The translations under genes were made by a program, and so were the position numbers. The notes below the pieces were generated by a model. That model was not told the origin of the DNA and did no database searches. It saw nothing but the letters and a program-made list of their open reading frames with translations. Of a DNA stretch of 64,000 nt, positions 52,345 to 62,379 are shown one piece after another; position 1 is the first letter of the stretch; the number at the start of each line of letters is the position of its first letter. The DNA is from Vampirovibrionales bacterium (lineage in GTDB: Bacteria > Cyanobacteriota > Vampirovibrionia > Vampirovibrionales > Vampirovibrionaceae): assembly GCA_029262635.1 (NCBI GenBank), contig JAJCZA010000024.1, positions 1-64,000 of the forward strand, in the 5' to 3' direction.

Positions 52345-52843
52345 TTAGTGGTATCGAATACCATAGTCAAACCCTTGCATTAAAATGAGTTGGTCACGCC
52401 CTTGCTCAGTCATATAAGGTAAAGCCTCTAAAAATGGGCTGGCTTTCTCAACGGCTTGAATCATGGAATGATCAAAACGACCATCACCGGAGGAGCGCTT
52501 AATTTCAATATCAACAGCTTCACCTTGAGAATTGATAACATAAGTAATTTCGCCTGCATGATTGCTCTTTTTTTTAGGTGGGTACCAGCCTTTTTTTTAC
52601 CCGTTTCACAATGTTTCCAACCAATTTATCAGCATCATCTCCAGAATGTTTTTGGGAAGGAATATTCTTTTGCCGAGAAGCTATTGAATGGTTGGGAGTA
52701 ATGGGAGCTTCGACGGATATATCCCAAATAACACGGGCTTGAAAGTTGTTTCGAGCCTCATCATATAAAGTTACGTTTTTCCCTTTGACGGTCCACGCAA
52801 TGGGAACTGCTGTTGAGTCAAAAGATTCCGCCGATGGTCGCGC
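52345..52843 (-). pseudogene. TonB/TolA C-terminal-like gene remnant with a frameshift
   Basis: On the minus strand, two open stretches join if one A is removed from the A8 run at 52591-52598. The joined sequence reads DADKLVGNIVKRVKKGWYPP, then HAGEITYVINSQGEAVDIEI and SMIQAVEKASPF, which follows the TonB C-terminal (TonB-family energy transducer or TolA) pattern. The 5' end is missing: a stop closes the frame at 52844-52846 with no start inside. So it is doubly damaged, by truncation and by frameshift. Confidence 0.6.
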
Positions 52844-53013
52844 TTATAATCGAAGCGGAGTTTGTGTTCTTTGTTATGGATATCCGGGATTTACATAAAA
52901 TGAATGGCGATGCGTCCGGCTTGACCAAAATGGCCCGGCGGATGAACGGAAAAACATATTGACACGAATAACAAATGAGAAAATCGTTGAAAAAACATGT
53001 TTAATGTTCCTTT

Positions 53014-54384
53014 TTATTCCGTGAGTTGAAGAACGTAGGAAGGAAAATTCCCGATTTCATCAGGTTTGGAAGTGAGGCCCGGATCTTTGGCCAAAATTTG
53101 GTGCGGGTAGCGGTAATACAAATTGGTCACTGCTTCCGATGTGCCCACGTCGGTTCGTCCGGTGGGACTTGGTGAACAGCTTCGGTTGCTTCGGCAAATA
53201 TTTGCCACATAGCCAGGGCGTTTCAGCACTCGGGCAATCTCATCGACCACTTGACGAATGTTATAGGCATATTCAATGACGCTAGCACCGTATACTAGCT
53301 TGAATCGATTATTTTCAAATGGCATGTGGTGCATATCACCTTTAAGTAGTAATCCCTCTTCGTCTCGCAGATCCAAACCAATGGTTTTGGGTAACCCTAA
53401 AATATTTCGGAAGAACAGCACTTCATCCACATAACGGGGGCCAAGAATTAACACCTCGTCCTCGGCCGTAATTCGCTTTTCCTGAATCAAACGAACCAGA
53501 GTTCTCAAGGTGAGGTGAAAATTATTTTCATAGCCATAAATCAGGGAAATATCCCGTTCTTCATATTTATCCGTCGCCTGCTCATTTACCGAACGAAACA
53601 ACGCCGTAGAAATATCCACATAACGCTGAGGGTTATCTGCGCAACGTAAAGAAACAAATTCATCCACCACATTCGAGGGCAGATACTTTTCTAGTTCCTG
53701 ACGCATTTCAAATCGAGCAGGTTTATAGGGGTGCTCAGAACCTAAAAGTTCTTTTAGCTGTTGGGGTAATTGCTTCTGTTCATAGGTTTCCAACGACCGA
53801 CCGCAGAGAATCCACAACGCTTTTAAAAAACGCTGGCTCTGTTTAGGATTAGTTAATCCGTTTTCGCCAATAAAGCGACTTTCAATAATAGGAACAATGT
53901 CGTCAATAAAATCGTAATCATACTGAAACACAATAAGCTTAGGATCCAGTAGTTGTTTTAACATGGCATGAATAAAACGAATGGGCGTCAGAGAAGTATT
54001 CTCTTCTTGAGTGTCCTCTTCGATTTCTTCGGCTAGATTAAGCCCTTCTAAAGCGGTTAGGACATCTGTTTGTGACGCGAGGGCATCACCCGTCAAAATT
54101 AATTGGAAAGCATGGATGACGACTTCGTTATTCTCTCGCAGGCTTTTTAATTTATCTAAAAAATATTCAGCCGAAAAATGAGTTAAAACAACTTGGCTTA
54201 AGACAGCGACATCGTTTTCAAAGCGCTTTTTAACGTTGAGTCCGTCGCGTTGTGCCTGTGTTAATTCATGATCTCGAAAGGTGCCTCGCTTTTTTGTCCA
54301 GGGACTCGCATAGGCATCTACCAGCATTTTTATTTGTCGGTCTTTTTTATTGATTTTGTGTTGGCGCTTTAGGGTGTTTAGCAT
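53014..54384 (-). CDS. SAM-dependent methyltransferase (class I) with a large N-terminal domain
   Basis: The C-terminal part is a Rossmann methyltransferase: DEVLILGPRYVDEVLFF near residue 310, KTIGLDLRDEEGLLLKGD, MHHMPFENNRFKLVYGASVIEYA and VVDEIARVLKRPGYVA. The N-terminal 280 residues are helical and unlike known domains. It ends in a compact tail. It lies 12 bases after the MsbA-like exporter gene and is probably in its operon; a role in capping or modifying a surface polysaccharide is likely but inferred from place only. Confidence 0.8.
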   Translation of the reverse strand: MLNTLKRQHKINKKDRQIKMLVDAYASPWTKKRGTFRDHELTQAQRDGLNVKKRFENDVAVLSQVVLTHFSAEYFLDKLKSLRENNEVVIHAFQLILTGDALASQTDVLTALEGLNLAEEIEEDTQEENTSLTPIRFIHAMLKQLLDPKLIVFQYDYDFIDDIVPIIESRFIGENGLTNPKQSQRFLKALWILCGRSLETYEQKQLPQQLKELLGSEHPYKPARFEMRQELEKYLPSNVVDEFVSLRCADNPQRYVDISTALFRSVNEQATDKYEERDISLIYGYENNFHLTLRTLVRLIQEKRITAEDEVLILGPRYVDEVLFFRNILGLPKTIGLDLRDEEGLLLKGDMHHMPFENNRFKLVYGASVIEYAYNIRQVVDEIARVLKRPGYVANICRSNRSCSPSPTGRTDVGTSEAVTNLYYRYPHQILAKDPGLTSKPDEIGNFPSYVLQLTE

Positions 54385-54396
54385 GATTGATATCCG

Positions 54397-56229
54397 TCAG
54401 GCTGGCGTCACTGATGCCAGTAGCTCAACCTGTTCCTCTTCTCGAAACTGCATCATATAAAGTTTGCGGTAAAGGCCCTCTTGGGCAACCAGTTCAACGT
54501 GAGGACCGGATTCCACAACGCGACCTTTTTCAATGACCAGAATCCGGTCGGCGTGTTTAATGGTGGACAACCGGTGAGCAATAACAATAACGGTTTTACC
54601 TTCCATCAACTCGCTGAGAGCTTCCTGCACCAAACGTTCGGATTCATTATCCAGCGCACTGGTAGCCTCATCTAAAATCAACAAGGGGGCGTTTTTTAAG
54701 AATGCCCGAGCAATGGCCACCCGTTGACGCTGACCGCCCGAAAGCAGGGAGCCTCGCTCACCAACCACAGTATCTAATCCGGCGGGTAGGGTTTGGATCC
54801 AGTCAGCCAGATGGGCTGATCGAGCGGCCGCCCAGATTTCTTCTTCCGTGGCATCGAGCTTACCCAGAAGAATGTTTTCTCGAATGCTTAAATCAAATAA
54901 AATATTTTCCTGAGAGACAACGGCCAGTTGGGAACGAATGTCGTGAAACGTCGTCTCCCGCATATCCACACCATTTATCAACACTTGGCCTTCGTTAGGG
55001 TCCATAAACCGGGGAATCAGATCCACCAGTGTGGACTTGCCTCCACCGCTAGGACCTACCAGCGCAATTGTTTCACCAGCATCCATGGTAAAGCTGATGT
55101 TGTTTAGCACTTGCGATTCACTGTTTTCATAGGTAAACGACACATTTTTAAATGTCAGCGAACAAAACTCGCCAAGCGGAATCGGCGCTTTCTCGCTGGA
55201 GGGCTCCAGAATTTCCGGACGCTTGTCCATCATCTCGAACACTCGTTCGGCAGGGGCCAAAATTACTTGTACCTTACCGATAATAGAACCCACTGTTTTG
55301 ACGGGTTTCAACATCATGGCCATGGCAACCAGGAAGGTCGTGAACTCGCCAGGAGACATGGTACCTTGCTCTATCTGCAAGGCACCCAGATAAAGAATCA
55401 GCCCCATGCCCAGTGCGCCAATCAACTGCATAATCGGCTTTAATAATACGCCAGCTTTATTGGCACTTAAAGAGACGTCAAACAGCCTGTCAAGCCCCTT
55501 ATTGAAGCGTTTTCTTATGTAAGCGATCCGCTCAAATGCCTTAATTTCCCGGACGCCATATAAAAATTCCGTAAAGATAATGATAATGTTGCTATTCAGA
55601 TCCCGGATTTCATAATCCAGTCGACGCAGTTTTTTGGAAATAAAATGGATGGGTAAAACAATAAACGAGATAATAAACACGGAAATCAAGGCAAACTGAG
55701 CGTTTTGATATAATAGAACACCGAGGAGAAAGACCATGGAAAACGACTGGATAACAAAGTCCTTCAAGTTGTTTACAATAGCGGCTTGAAGCTTCATTGT
55801 ATCCACGTAAAACCGGGAATAGACATCGCCAGTGGCGTTTTTCTTGAAGAAACTCAAATCCAGCCGGGTCAAATTAGCAAACAACTCTTTTCTAATATCT
55901 CGACTTACAGCTTGACTAAGCTTAATCGAGGTGTAGTTATTAATATACAGAAAGAAGCCTTCCAATAAGGCCACCGCAACCACCCCGATTGGAACAAATT
56001 TAAGGATCGTAAAATCTTGATTTTTTAGAAGGTAATCCACCAAAGGGCCAATAATCAGCGCGAGTAATCCGCCAACAGCGGCCAAGGGAATGGCGGAAAG
56101 CAGGGTGAGAAAAAATAGATGACGGTAGGGCTTAAGGTAGCCTAATAGCCTAAAGTACGTATCCCGGTCAGCTTTTAGTAATTTCCATAACATTAGTGTC
56201 AAAAACTCAATTATTGGCTTGGGCATCAT
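54397..56229 (-). CDS. MsbA-like ABC exporter (lipid or polysaccharide flippase)
   Basis: The 610-aa half-transporter has a six-helix membrane domain and a C-terminal ATPase. ATPase motifs are complete: Walker A GPSGGGKSTL near residue 390, LSGGQRQRVAIARA and Walker B LLILDEATSALD, with the switch His in IVIAHRLSTI. It most resembles MsbA and the lipid-flippase group. The start is one of two adjacent ATGs (56229/56226) close to GAGAGG. It is divergent from the capsule-type gene at 56360. Confidence 0.92.
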   Translation of the reverse strand: MMPKPIIEFLTLMLWKLLKADRDTYFRLLGYLKPYRHLFFLTLLSAIPLAAVGGLLALIIGPLVDYLLKNQDFTILKFVPIGVVAVALLEGFFLYINNYTSIKLSQAVSRDIRKELFANLTRLDLSFFKKNATGDVYSRFYVDTMKLQAAIVNNLKDFVIQSFSMVFLLGVLLYQNAQFALISVFIISFIVLPIHFISKKLRRLDYEIRDLNSNIIIIFTEFLYGVREIKAFERIAYIRKRFNKGLDRLFDVSLSANKAGVLLKPIMQLIGALGMGLILYLGALQIEQGTMSPGEFTTFLVAMAMMLKPVKTVGSIIGKVQVILAPAERVFEMMDKRPEILEPSSEKAPIPLGEFCSLTFKNVSFTYENSESQVLNNISFTMDAGETIALVGPSGGGKSTLVDLIPRFMDPNEGQVLINGVDMRETTFHDIRSQLAVVSQENILFDLSIRENILLGKLDATEEEIWAAARSAHLADWIQTLPAGLDTVVGERGSLLSGGQRQRVAIARAFLKNAPLLILDEATSALDNESERLVQEALSELMEGKTVIVIAHRLSTIKHADRILVIEKGRVVESGPHVELVAQEGLYRKLYMMQFREEEQVELLASVTPA

Positions 56230-56359
56230 CCTCTCACAGCCTCAAAAGGAAGGAAAGGCAACAGAAATAAACCGATACATTGTAGAAGGAACGAGTAACG
56301 AGTTCAACTGTTCGCCTCTTCTTATATCATTAGAGGTCATACTTTACGGAGCCGGGGGA

Positions 56360-57730
56360 ATGGATTATGATGCGGGCATGTCAAATGCGTCACAACCCAA
56401 TGTAAAAACTTTGGTCTGGGGCTATACTTACGAGTTTGCCCCCATTATCGATTACCTGAAAGACCAGGGCGTCTGTGATGTGCGGGAATGGATAGGTACG
56501 GAAAAGCGGTGCACTTACTCCCGTAAGAATTTCATGGAACGGGATATGTCGTTTCCGTTTCAATCGCCGGTTCGATGTCCAGATTATTTATATGACGAAG
56601 TGGCCAAGGATTTTCGAACCTATCTGGAAATGGCGAATCGGCGAAATCACTTTGTGAATTATTACGCCTATACGATTTACGACTTTTTTAACCTGTTTCA
56701 TCAACAGTTGGACTACTTTTACCACCTACTCAGTTCCAACAAGATTGAACTGGTGATGATCGACACCATTACCCACTATGGAGAAGATCGCATTTTATAC
56801 ACACTGGCCAAGGCCATGGGAATTGATACAATTCTCATTTTTCCGACTCTCTTTCAGGAACGGTTTTTCTATGTGTTTGATGTGAATGATTTTGGGCATT
56901 TCTCTCAATTGCCTCAGTTGGAAGAACCTGAGCCGGGCCGGATTGACACCAACAAGAAGCTGGGTCAGTATCTGGGTTATCTAAAACAATATAAACCGCC
57001 CACATACAATCTGTTAGATGCCTCTAAAGAGTTTTTCAACGGCAAGCCTTATGCCTTTACCAAATATGCGAAGTATAAAAAATTCAAACAGAACCTGAAA
57101 AAAGTCACGGTGAATTCTGTTGATTTCAATACACCGTTTGTCTATTTCCCTCTGCATCTTCAGCCAGAAATGAGTAGTTGCCCGCTCGGGGATAAATACG
57201 TGGATCAACTGTTGGCATTGGAAACACTAGCAGAAATACTGCCGGATGGCTGGAAAATCTATGCGAAAGAGAATGTCCATCAAACGGAGTTTATGCGGGG
57301 CGAAATTTTCTATAACCGGCTGAAGAAAATCGACAAGCTGGTGGTGGTCCCTTCACACTTGAGTTCGCCAGAACTCATTGAAAAATCACAATTTACGGCG
57401 ACCATTACCGGAACAGCCGGGTGGGAAGCTATTAACGCTGGTAAAAAAGTGCTAGCATTTGGACGGCCCTGGTATTTAACGTTGTCTGGAGTCTCTTATT
57501 ACCGTCCCGGTATCACGGTGGAAGAGGTGCTGAACAATCACTTTACAGATGATGATTTACAAGAGTCCTTGCGTGTTCTGCTGTCTAAAGCGGGTCGAGG
57601 CGAAACCAGTCGTCTTTACACGAAAAAGGGAGACTTTGACGAAAAGGCCAACGCTCAGAAAGTGGGAGAATCCTTTACGAAGGCCATTTACCACTTGCAA
57701 CGTCTGAAACACCGGGAAGCGATTACTTAA
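56360..57730 (+). CDS. Capsule polysaccharide biosynthesis-type protein
   Basis: The protein has the pattern of the KpsC/Capsule_synth family: WKIYAKENVHQTEF, KLVVVPSHLSSPELIEKSQF and ATITGTAGWEAINAGKKVLAFGRPWY, where a nucleotide-sugar site lies in the final domain. Such proteins are glycosyltransferases of capsule or its lipid anchor. ATG 56360 has GGAG eight bases upstream; the open frame runs upstream to 56219 but overlaps the divergent exporter's start there, so the shorter form is preferred (ATG 56378 is less good). It is divergent from the exporter and methyltransferase and probably works with them. Confidence 0.78.
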   Translation: MDYDAGMSNASQPNVKTLVWGYTYEFAPIIDYLKDQGVCDVREWIGTEKRCTYSRKNFMERDMSFPFQSPVRCPDYLYDEVAKDFRTYLEMANRRNHFVNYYAYTIYDFFNLFHQQLDYFYHLLSSNKIELVMIDTITHYGEDRILYTLAKAMGIDTILIFPTLFQERFFYVFDVNDFGHFSQLPQLEEPEPGRIDTNKKLGQYLGYLKQYKPPTYNLLDASKEFFNGKPYAFTKYAKYKKFKQNLKKVTVNSVDFNTPFVYFPLHLQPEMSSCPLGDKYVDQLLALETLAEILPDGWKIYAKENVHQTEFMRGEIFYNRLKKIDKLVVVPSHLSSPELIEKSQFTATITGTAGWEAINAGKKVLAFGRPWYLTLSGVSYYRPGITVEEVLNNHFTDDDLQESLRVLLSKAGRGETSRLYTKKGDFDEKANAQKVGESFTKAIYHLQRLKHREAIT

Positions 57731-57939
57731 AGTCAATCCAGTTAAACTTAAGGTACAAGAATTCCTCACAAGGATAAGCAACTTATTGACTTTTGTTATG
57801 CATATAGTAAATTGTGCTGCTTTTCCCACTTAAAGCTCTCAAATAATTATAAATTTTTGTAATGTTTTTTCCGCAATGATCAATGCTCATATTGGAGTGC
57901 TTTATATAAAGTAGGTTTAGGCAGATAAAGGAAATATCG

Positions 57940-58695
57940 ATGACCATTCAAACTCTAACCCAAGGCCCCGGTACATTTGGCCGGGAAGCAGCAGCACAAA
58001 AGGTTAAAAAAAATTCTGAAGAGAAACCGAGTGCTTTAAAAGTAATGATGCGATATGCAACTAAGTCATTCCCTTCCGTTGTTTATGCACCACTTGAAAG
58101 TCTTGGTACCGATAGTTTTTACGATAATTTGTTTGGCTATACAGAAGAGAAAATGGCTTGGTTTGATACGGATGGTTCAAATAGTTGGAATCAAACAGAA
58201 TTTCATGCATCTTTATATTTAACCGTAAAAAATTCATTCGACTCTATTTCCAATGGGCTTTCTTGGCTGGTTTCTAAAGAGACGGTAAATAACTCCCTCT
58301 GTAAAGGGGTGGCGAAAGCATCGGAAAAAGCTTTTTCCATTTTGGATCTAAATCACGACGGCGAAATTTCGGTTTTGGAAAGTGCCGTAGGGTATATTAC
58401 GTCCGATAATTCCAGCCAGCTCATCGCTGAGAAGTTGCGGGAAGGTGCATCTCATGGGTCTACTCCCGAACATAAACGTCAGGAACAGGAGGCAGAGGCA
58501 AAGAAAATTCTTGATAAATACCCCTCTCAATTCGATGGGAAAATAACAGATCAAGAAGCATCTGGTTTGTTTGAAGAGGGCTTCGATAAACGACCTGATA
58601 TGTCTCGTTTAATCCTTCAAGAGCAGATGGAGGCTCATCGTCTTGAAGCACGCTATATTGACTTTCAAAAACGAAAAGCCACTGAAGGGGCTTAA
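57940..58695 (+). CDS. EF-hand calcium-binding protein with early TFG motif
   Basis: AAAGGAAATATCG precedes the ATG. The 251-aa protein has two EF-hands: DTDGSNSWNQTEF near residue 75 and DLNHDGEISVLE near 135, with Asp/Asn at positions 1, 3 and 5 and Glu at 12. A third, weaker one (FDGKITDQEASGLF) lies near 198. The start QTLTQGPGTFGREAAAQK has a TFG like the QFG/RFG motif of the other orphan proteins. No signal peptide is visible, so it may be an intracellular calcium buffer or be exported by an unusual path. The function is unknown. Confidence 0.75.
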   Translation: MTIQTLTQGPGTFGREAAAQKVKKNSEEKPSALKVMMRYATKSFPSVVYAPLESLGTDSFYDNLFGYTEEKMAWFDTDGSNSWNQTEFHASLYLTVKNSFDSISNGLSWLVSKETVNNSLCKGVAKASEKAFSILDLNHDGEISVLESAVGYITSDNSSQLIAEKLREGASHGSTPEHKRQEQEAEAKKILDKYPSQFDGKITDQEASGLFEEGFDKRPDMSRLILQEQMEAHRLEARYIDFQKRKATEGA

Positions 58696-58736
58696 GCGTC
58701 TGTTTTAAATTAAAATAGGGTTCTCGTTATCCAACT

Positions 58737-59384
58737 TTACCGGCCGCTCAGAAAGATTTTTCTGGAAATGACCGATGGAAGGTAAGGGCAGCCCATGGCT
58801 CCTTCAGAGGGCAGGCGTTGGACGGCTGATGAATTATAATGCGGAATATAGCCTTGTCGCAGTGTCATTCGGGTTAGAATTCGTTTTTTTATGTGACGCT
58901 CAGCTTCCTCACCCGCTAAATCCATGGATTTAACTTCCAGTCCAATTTTTCGACCGGTTTGATTGTGGTACAAGTCCTTGCGTCGGTCTTTTAAATCGCT
59001 GGTCTCGATGCCTTCATCGCTAAAAAGAAAGTCAAAAAAGGCTTCCACGTATTCGTTGCCGCAAAAAAGCAGATCAGCCGGCTTCTCTCCTAGTTCGTAA
59101 GCCGCCAGCGCGGAGCCATAGATATGTTGGAAACCATTTATTTTTTGTCGCCACACAAAAACAGGAAGTTTTCTGCCCTCTCGTTCAAACATAAAATAAC
59201 CGCTACCATGAGCACCGGGGGGATGGAGCAGTCTTTTCTTGTAGGGTGGCTTTTCGGCCTGTAATGGCAACAAGTCACTTCGGCCAAACAGTTCGAGTTC
59301 AGCAACACTGACCCGCCAGAAAATGCTGGCAACATAAACAACGGGAAGCATAAGGACCAATAGAAATAAGGTTTTTATTTTCAT
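58737..59384 (-). CDS. Exported or membrane-anchored protein of unknown function
   Basis: The 215-aa protein begins with a membrane or signal segment (TLFLLVLMLPVVYVASIFW). The rest is soluble: GSGYFMFEREGRKLPVFVW, a Cys in LLFCGNEYVEAFF, DRRKDLYHNQTGRKIGLEVK near residue 138 and QGYIPHYNSSAVQRLPSEG at the end. The DLYHNQTGRKIG segment resembles a motif (DLYNNxxGRxIG) I have seen in uncharacterised secreted or toxin-associated proteins, but I cannot name a family. It is convergent with the EF-hand gene. Confidence 0.65.
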   Translation of the reverse strand: MKIKTLFLLVLMLPVVYVASIFWRVSVAELELFGRSDLLPLQAEKPPYKKRLLHPPGAHGSGYFMFEREGRKLPVFVWRQKINGFQHIYGSALAAYELGEKPADLLFCGNEYVEAFFDFLFSDEGIETSDLKDRRKDLYHNQTGRKIGLEVKSMDLAGEEAERHIKKRILTRMTLRQGYIPHYNSSAVQRLPSEGAMGCPYLPSVISRKIFLSGR

Positions 59385-59464
59385 ATTTTAAACTCACTTA
59401 ACTTTTTAAAAAGTAGTTAAACCAAAAAGAATTCTTATTGACGCAAAAGCCTCGTAAAAGTCTC

Positions 59465-59485
59465 TAAGTAAAGCCAGCTGTGCTG
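59465..59485 (-). repeat. 21-bp dispersed repeat, copy 2
   Basis: It matches 11442-11462 at 19 of 21 bases, on the same strand, and begins six bases past the valS stop. Confidence 0.5.
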
Positions 59486-59490
59486 ACGCC

Positions 59491-62157
59491 CTAGAAGCAG
59501 CTTCGTTGCTCTTCGAGGAGTTTAAGCTGTTTGTTAACCTCGTTGAGGCGAGTTTTGTTTTTATCGACCACGGCTTGCGGGGCGCGTTCGAGGAACTCGT
59601 AGTTGCTCATCATTTTATAGAGTTGTTCCTGTTCGTCTTTGAGGGTCGCCATTTTCTTGTCGAGCCGGAAGACCTCTTCCCCTACGTTGATTAGACCTTC
59701 CAGAGGCACTCGGATTCGACTATGACCAATGACGTTGGCGGCAGACTGGCCGGTGTGTTCATTGTCTTCAATTTTTTCCAGGATTTCCACCTGATCCAGC
59801 TTAACGAAATGATTTAGAATCTCGCTTCCGGCTTCGATGGCGTTTCGTTCGATGACTTCGGGCGCTTCTACCGTTAGATTCACCGGGGTGTGATGGGGCA
59901 CTTTATACTGTTGACGGATGTTTCGAACCGCTCGAACTGTTTCTAGCACAAAGTCAATTTGGGTATTAATGGCTGGGTTAATCAACGATTCATCCGCCTG
60001 CGGATAAGGTGCAACGGACACGGAGGAGTGGGTTTGGTGGGGCAGTTTCTGATAGATAGCTTCTGAAAGGTAAGGCATGATGGGGTGAATCAGCCGTACG
60101 GTACCACTAAGGACGTGGAGTAAAATACGCTTAGTGTTCATGACCTGCGCTGGATCCTTTAATTGCTTTTTGGCATATTCCACATACCAGTCGCAAAAGC
60201 CGTTCCAGATAAATTCGTACAGAACCTGCGTGACTTCACTAAATTTATACTCGCCGAGCAGGGTGTTTACCTCTTGAATAGCCTTATTATAGCGACTCAA
60301 AATCCATCGGTCCATTTGAGATAAGTGGTTCAGATCGATAGGCTGATTATCCACCGGGCCACCGTTTTCTTCCTTTTCGAGATTCATTAGCGTAAAGCGG
60401 GAGGCGTTCCAGATTTTATTAGCGAACAGTCGACCCAACTCCAACTTGTCTTTTGCCAGCTTAATGTCTTGTCCTCCATAAGTAATCAGGCTGGTTAAGG
60501 CGTATCGAAACCCATCACATCCATATTGTTCAATAGTTTCAACCGGATCAATGGTGTTTCCCTTCGATTTGCTCATCTTCTGGCCTTTTTCGTCCCGAAT
60601 CAGTCCATGGATATAAACGGTGTGAAAAGGCGATTTTCCGGTCATTTCATGACCGAACATGGTCATCCGGGCCACCCAGAAAAAGATAATGTCAAAACCG
60701 GTGACCAATACGTCGGTTGGGTAGAAGTCCTTCAAATCCTGAGAGGATTCATCCGGCCAGCCCATGGTAGAAAACGGCCATAAGCCGGAGGAAAACCACG
60801 TGTCCAGAACGTCCGGATCTTGCTGAATATTTTTAGACCCGCATTGCGCACAACTATCCGGGTCTTCTTTGGCGACAGTCAGCTCCTTGCAGTCGGTGCA
60901 TGTCCATGCCGGGATTTGATGCCCCCACCACAGTTGGCGGGAAATGCACCAGTCCTGAATATTTTCCATCCAGCGTAGGTAATCCTTCGTCCAGCGCTCA
61001 GGAATGAATTTGACTTCACCGTTTTCTAATGCTTTTAAGGCGGTTTGGGCCAATGGTTTTGTTTTTACGAACCATTGTTTGGAAAGCAGAGGTTCAATCA
61101 CGGCACCACTACGCTGAGCTCGTCCAACCCGGTGTTGATGCTCTGTTTTTTGAACCAAATAACCTTCTGACTCCAATAAGGCTTCTGTTTTTTCCCTTGC
61201 CTTAAAGCGATCCAGGCCGTGGATTTCTTCTGGAATAAAGTCCAGTGGCTTAATCGCCCCTTTTTCATCAATGCAAATAACAGAATCCAGCTTGTGTTTT
61301 AAGCCGATTTTGAAATCATTGGGATCGTGGGCAGGCGTGATTTTCAGTGCACCTGTACCGAAAGTTAGATCCACGTACTCATCACTAATGATGGGAATTT
61401 CTTTGTCGGTCAGGGGTAGACGAACGTTTTTACCGATAAGATCAGTGTATCGGGAATCTTCGGGATTGACGGCAACAGCCACGTCACCGTACATGGTTTC
61501 GGGACGAGTGGTAGCGACGATAATTTTTTGCTCACTGCCCACCACCGGGTAGGCGACTTCCCATAAGAAACTGGCTTCGTCGTGGTATTCGGTTTCAATG
61601 TCCGAAATAGCGGACTGGGACTCGGGATCCCAGTTAACAATGTATTCGCCTTGATAAATCAGACCTTTCTCATAGAGGTGGACAAATGCTTCTCGAACCG
61701 CTTTAGAACACCCTTTATCCAGCGTAAACCGTTCTCTTGTCCAGTCAGGTGAAACACCGAGTCGTCTTAATTGACCGGTTATGTTCCCTTTACAATGATT
61801 TGCCCAATCCCAAACCCGGTTGATAAAATCTTTTCGCCCTAAATCATGCCGAGTTTTCCCTTCGGCGGCTAATTGGCGTTCCACCACGCTTTGGGTGGCG
61901 ATGCCCGCATGGTCGGTTCCCGGCATCCACAGGGTTTTATCGCCCAACATTCGGTGCCATCGAATGAGAATGTCCTGAATCGTATTATCCAGTGCATGGC
62001 CCATGTGCAGGTTTCCAGTAACGTTAGGTGGCGGAATAACAATACTAAAGCACTGTTTGCTGTCTCTGTTCACCTCGGGTTTAAATAGCTGATTGTCTTC
62101 CCAGAACTGGTAGGTGCTGGCTTCAACGGATTGGGGTTCATAAGTCTTGGGTAGCAT
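59491..62157 (-). CDS. valS: Valyl-tRNA synthetase
   Basis: This class I enzyme charges tRNA-Val. It has PPPNVTGNLHMGHALD (the HIGH site) near residue 42, the editing domain (TTRPETMYGDVAVAVNP near 215), the KMSKSKGN loop near 530 and a C-terminal coiled coil (LDKKMATLKDEQEQLYKMM) that binds the tRNA. The 888-aa length is normal. AGGGA lies eight bases before the ATG. Confidence 0.97.
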   Translation of the reverse strand: MLPKTYEPQSVEASTYQFWEDNQLFKPEVNRDSKQCFSIVIPPPNVTGNLHMGHALDNTIQDILIRWHRMLGDKTLWMPGTDHAGIATQSVVERQLAAEGKTRHDLGRKDFINRVWDWANHCKGNITGQLRRLGVSPDWTRERFTLDKGCSKAVREAFVHLYEKGLIYQGEYIVNWDPESQSAISDIETEYHDEASFLWEVAYPVVGSEQKIIVATTRPETMYGDVAVAVNPEDSRYTDLIGKNVRLPLTDKEIPIISDEYVDLTFGTGALKITPAHDPNDFKIGLKHKLDSVICIDEKGAIKPLDFIPEEIHGLDRFKAREKTEALLESEGYLVQKTEHQHRVGRAQRSGAVIEPLLSKQWFVKTKPLAQTALKALENGEVKFIPERWTKDYLRWMENIQDWCISRQLWWGHQIPAWTCTDCKELTVAKEDPDSCAQCGSKNIQQDPDVLDTWFSSGLWPFSTMGWPDESSQDLKDFYPTDVLVTGFDIIFFWVARMTMFGHEMTGKSPFHTVYIHGLIRDEKGQKMSKSKGNTIDPVETIEQYGCDGFRYALTSLITYGGQDIKLAKDKLELGRLFANKIWNASRFTLMNLEKEENGGPVDNQPIDLNHLSQMDRWILSRYNKAIQEVNTLLGEYKFSEVTQVLYEFIWNGFCDWYVEYAKKQLKDPAQVMNTKRILLHVLSGTVRLIHPIMPYLSEAIYQKLPHQTHSSVSVAPYPQADESLINPAINTQIDFVLETVRAVRNIRQQYKVPHHTPVNLTVEAPEVIERNAIEAGSEILNHFVKLDQVEILEKIEDNEHTGQSAANVIGHSRIRVPLEGLINVGEEVFRLDKKMATLKDEQEQLYKMMSNYEFLERAPQAVVDKNKTRLNEVNKQLKLLEEQRSCF

Positions 62158-62379
62158 TGAGAAATCCCTGTATATGGTTGACGATGATTATCACAAGTTT
62201 GTTGAGAAATGTATTGTTTTTGAAGTTTAGAAGGTGTTGATTTATGGAATATAGTAAAATACCATTGCACGGTCGTCGCGCATCTTAAATGGAATATTTA
62301 CAAATGAGTTAGAGCGTGCGAATGATTATAGCAGAAGCCACTTCGTGCGCGTACTGATATTAACAACCACGGGGCCGCC

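Noticed and set aside
52837-52962. Diguanylate cyclase (GGDEF) fragment on the plus strand
   Set aside because: FFVMDIRDLHKMNGDASG is faintly like a GGDEF start, but there is no GGDEF motif, no start and no length.
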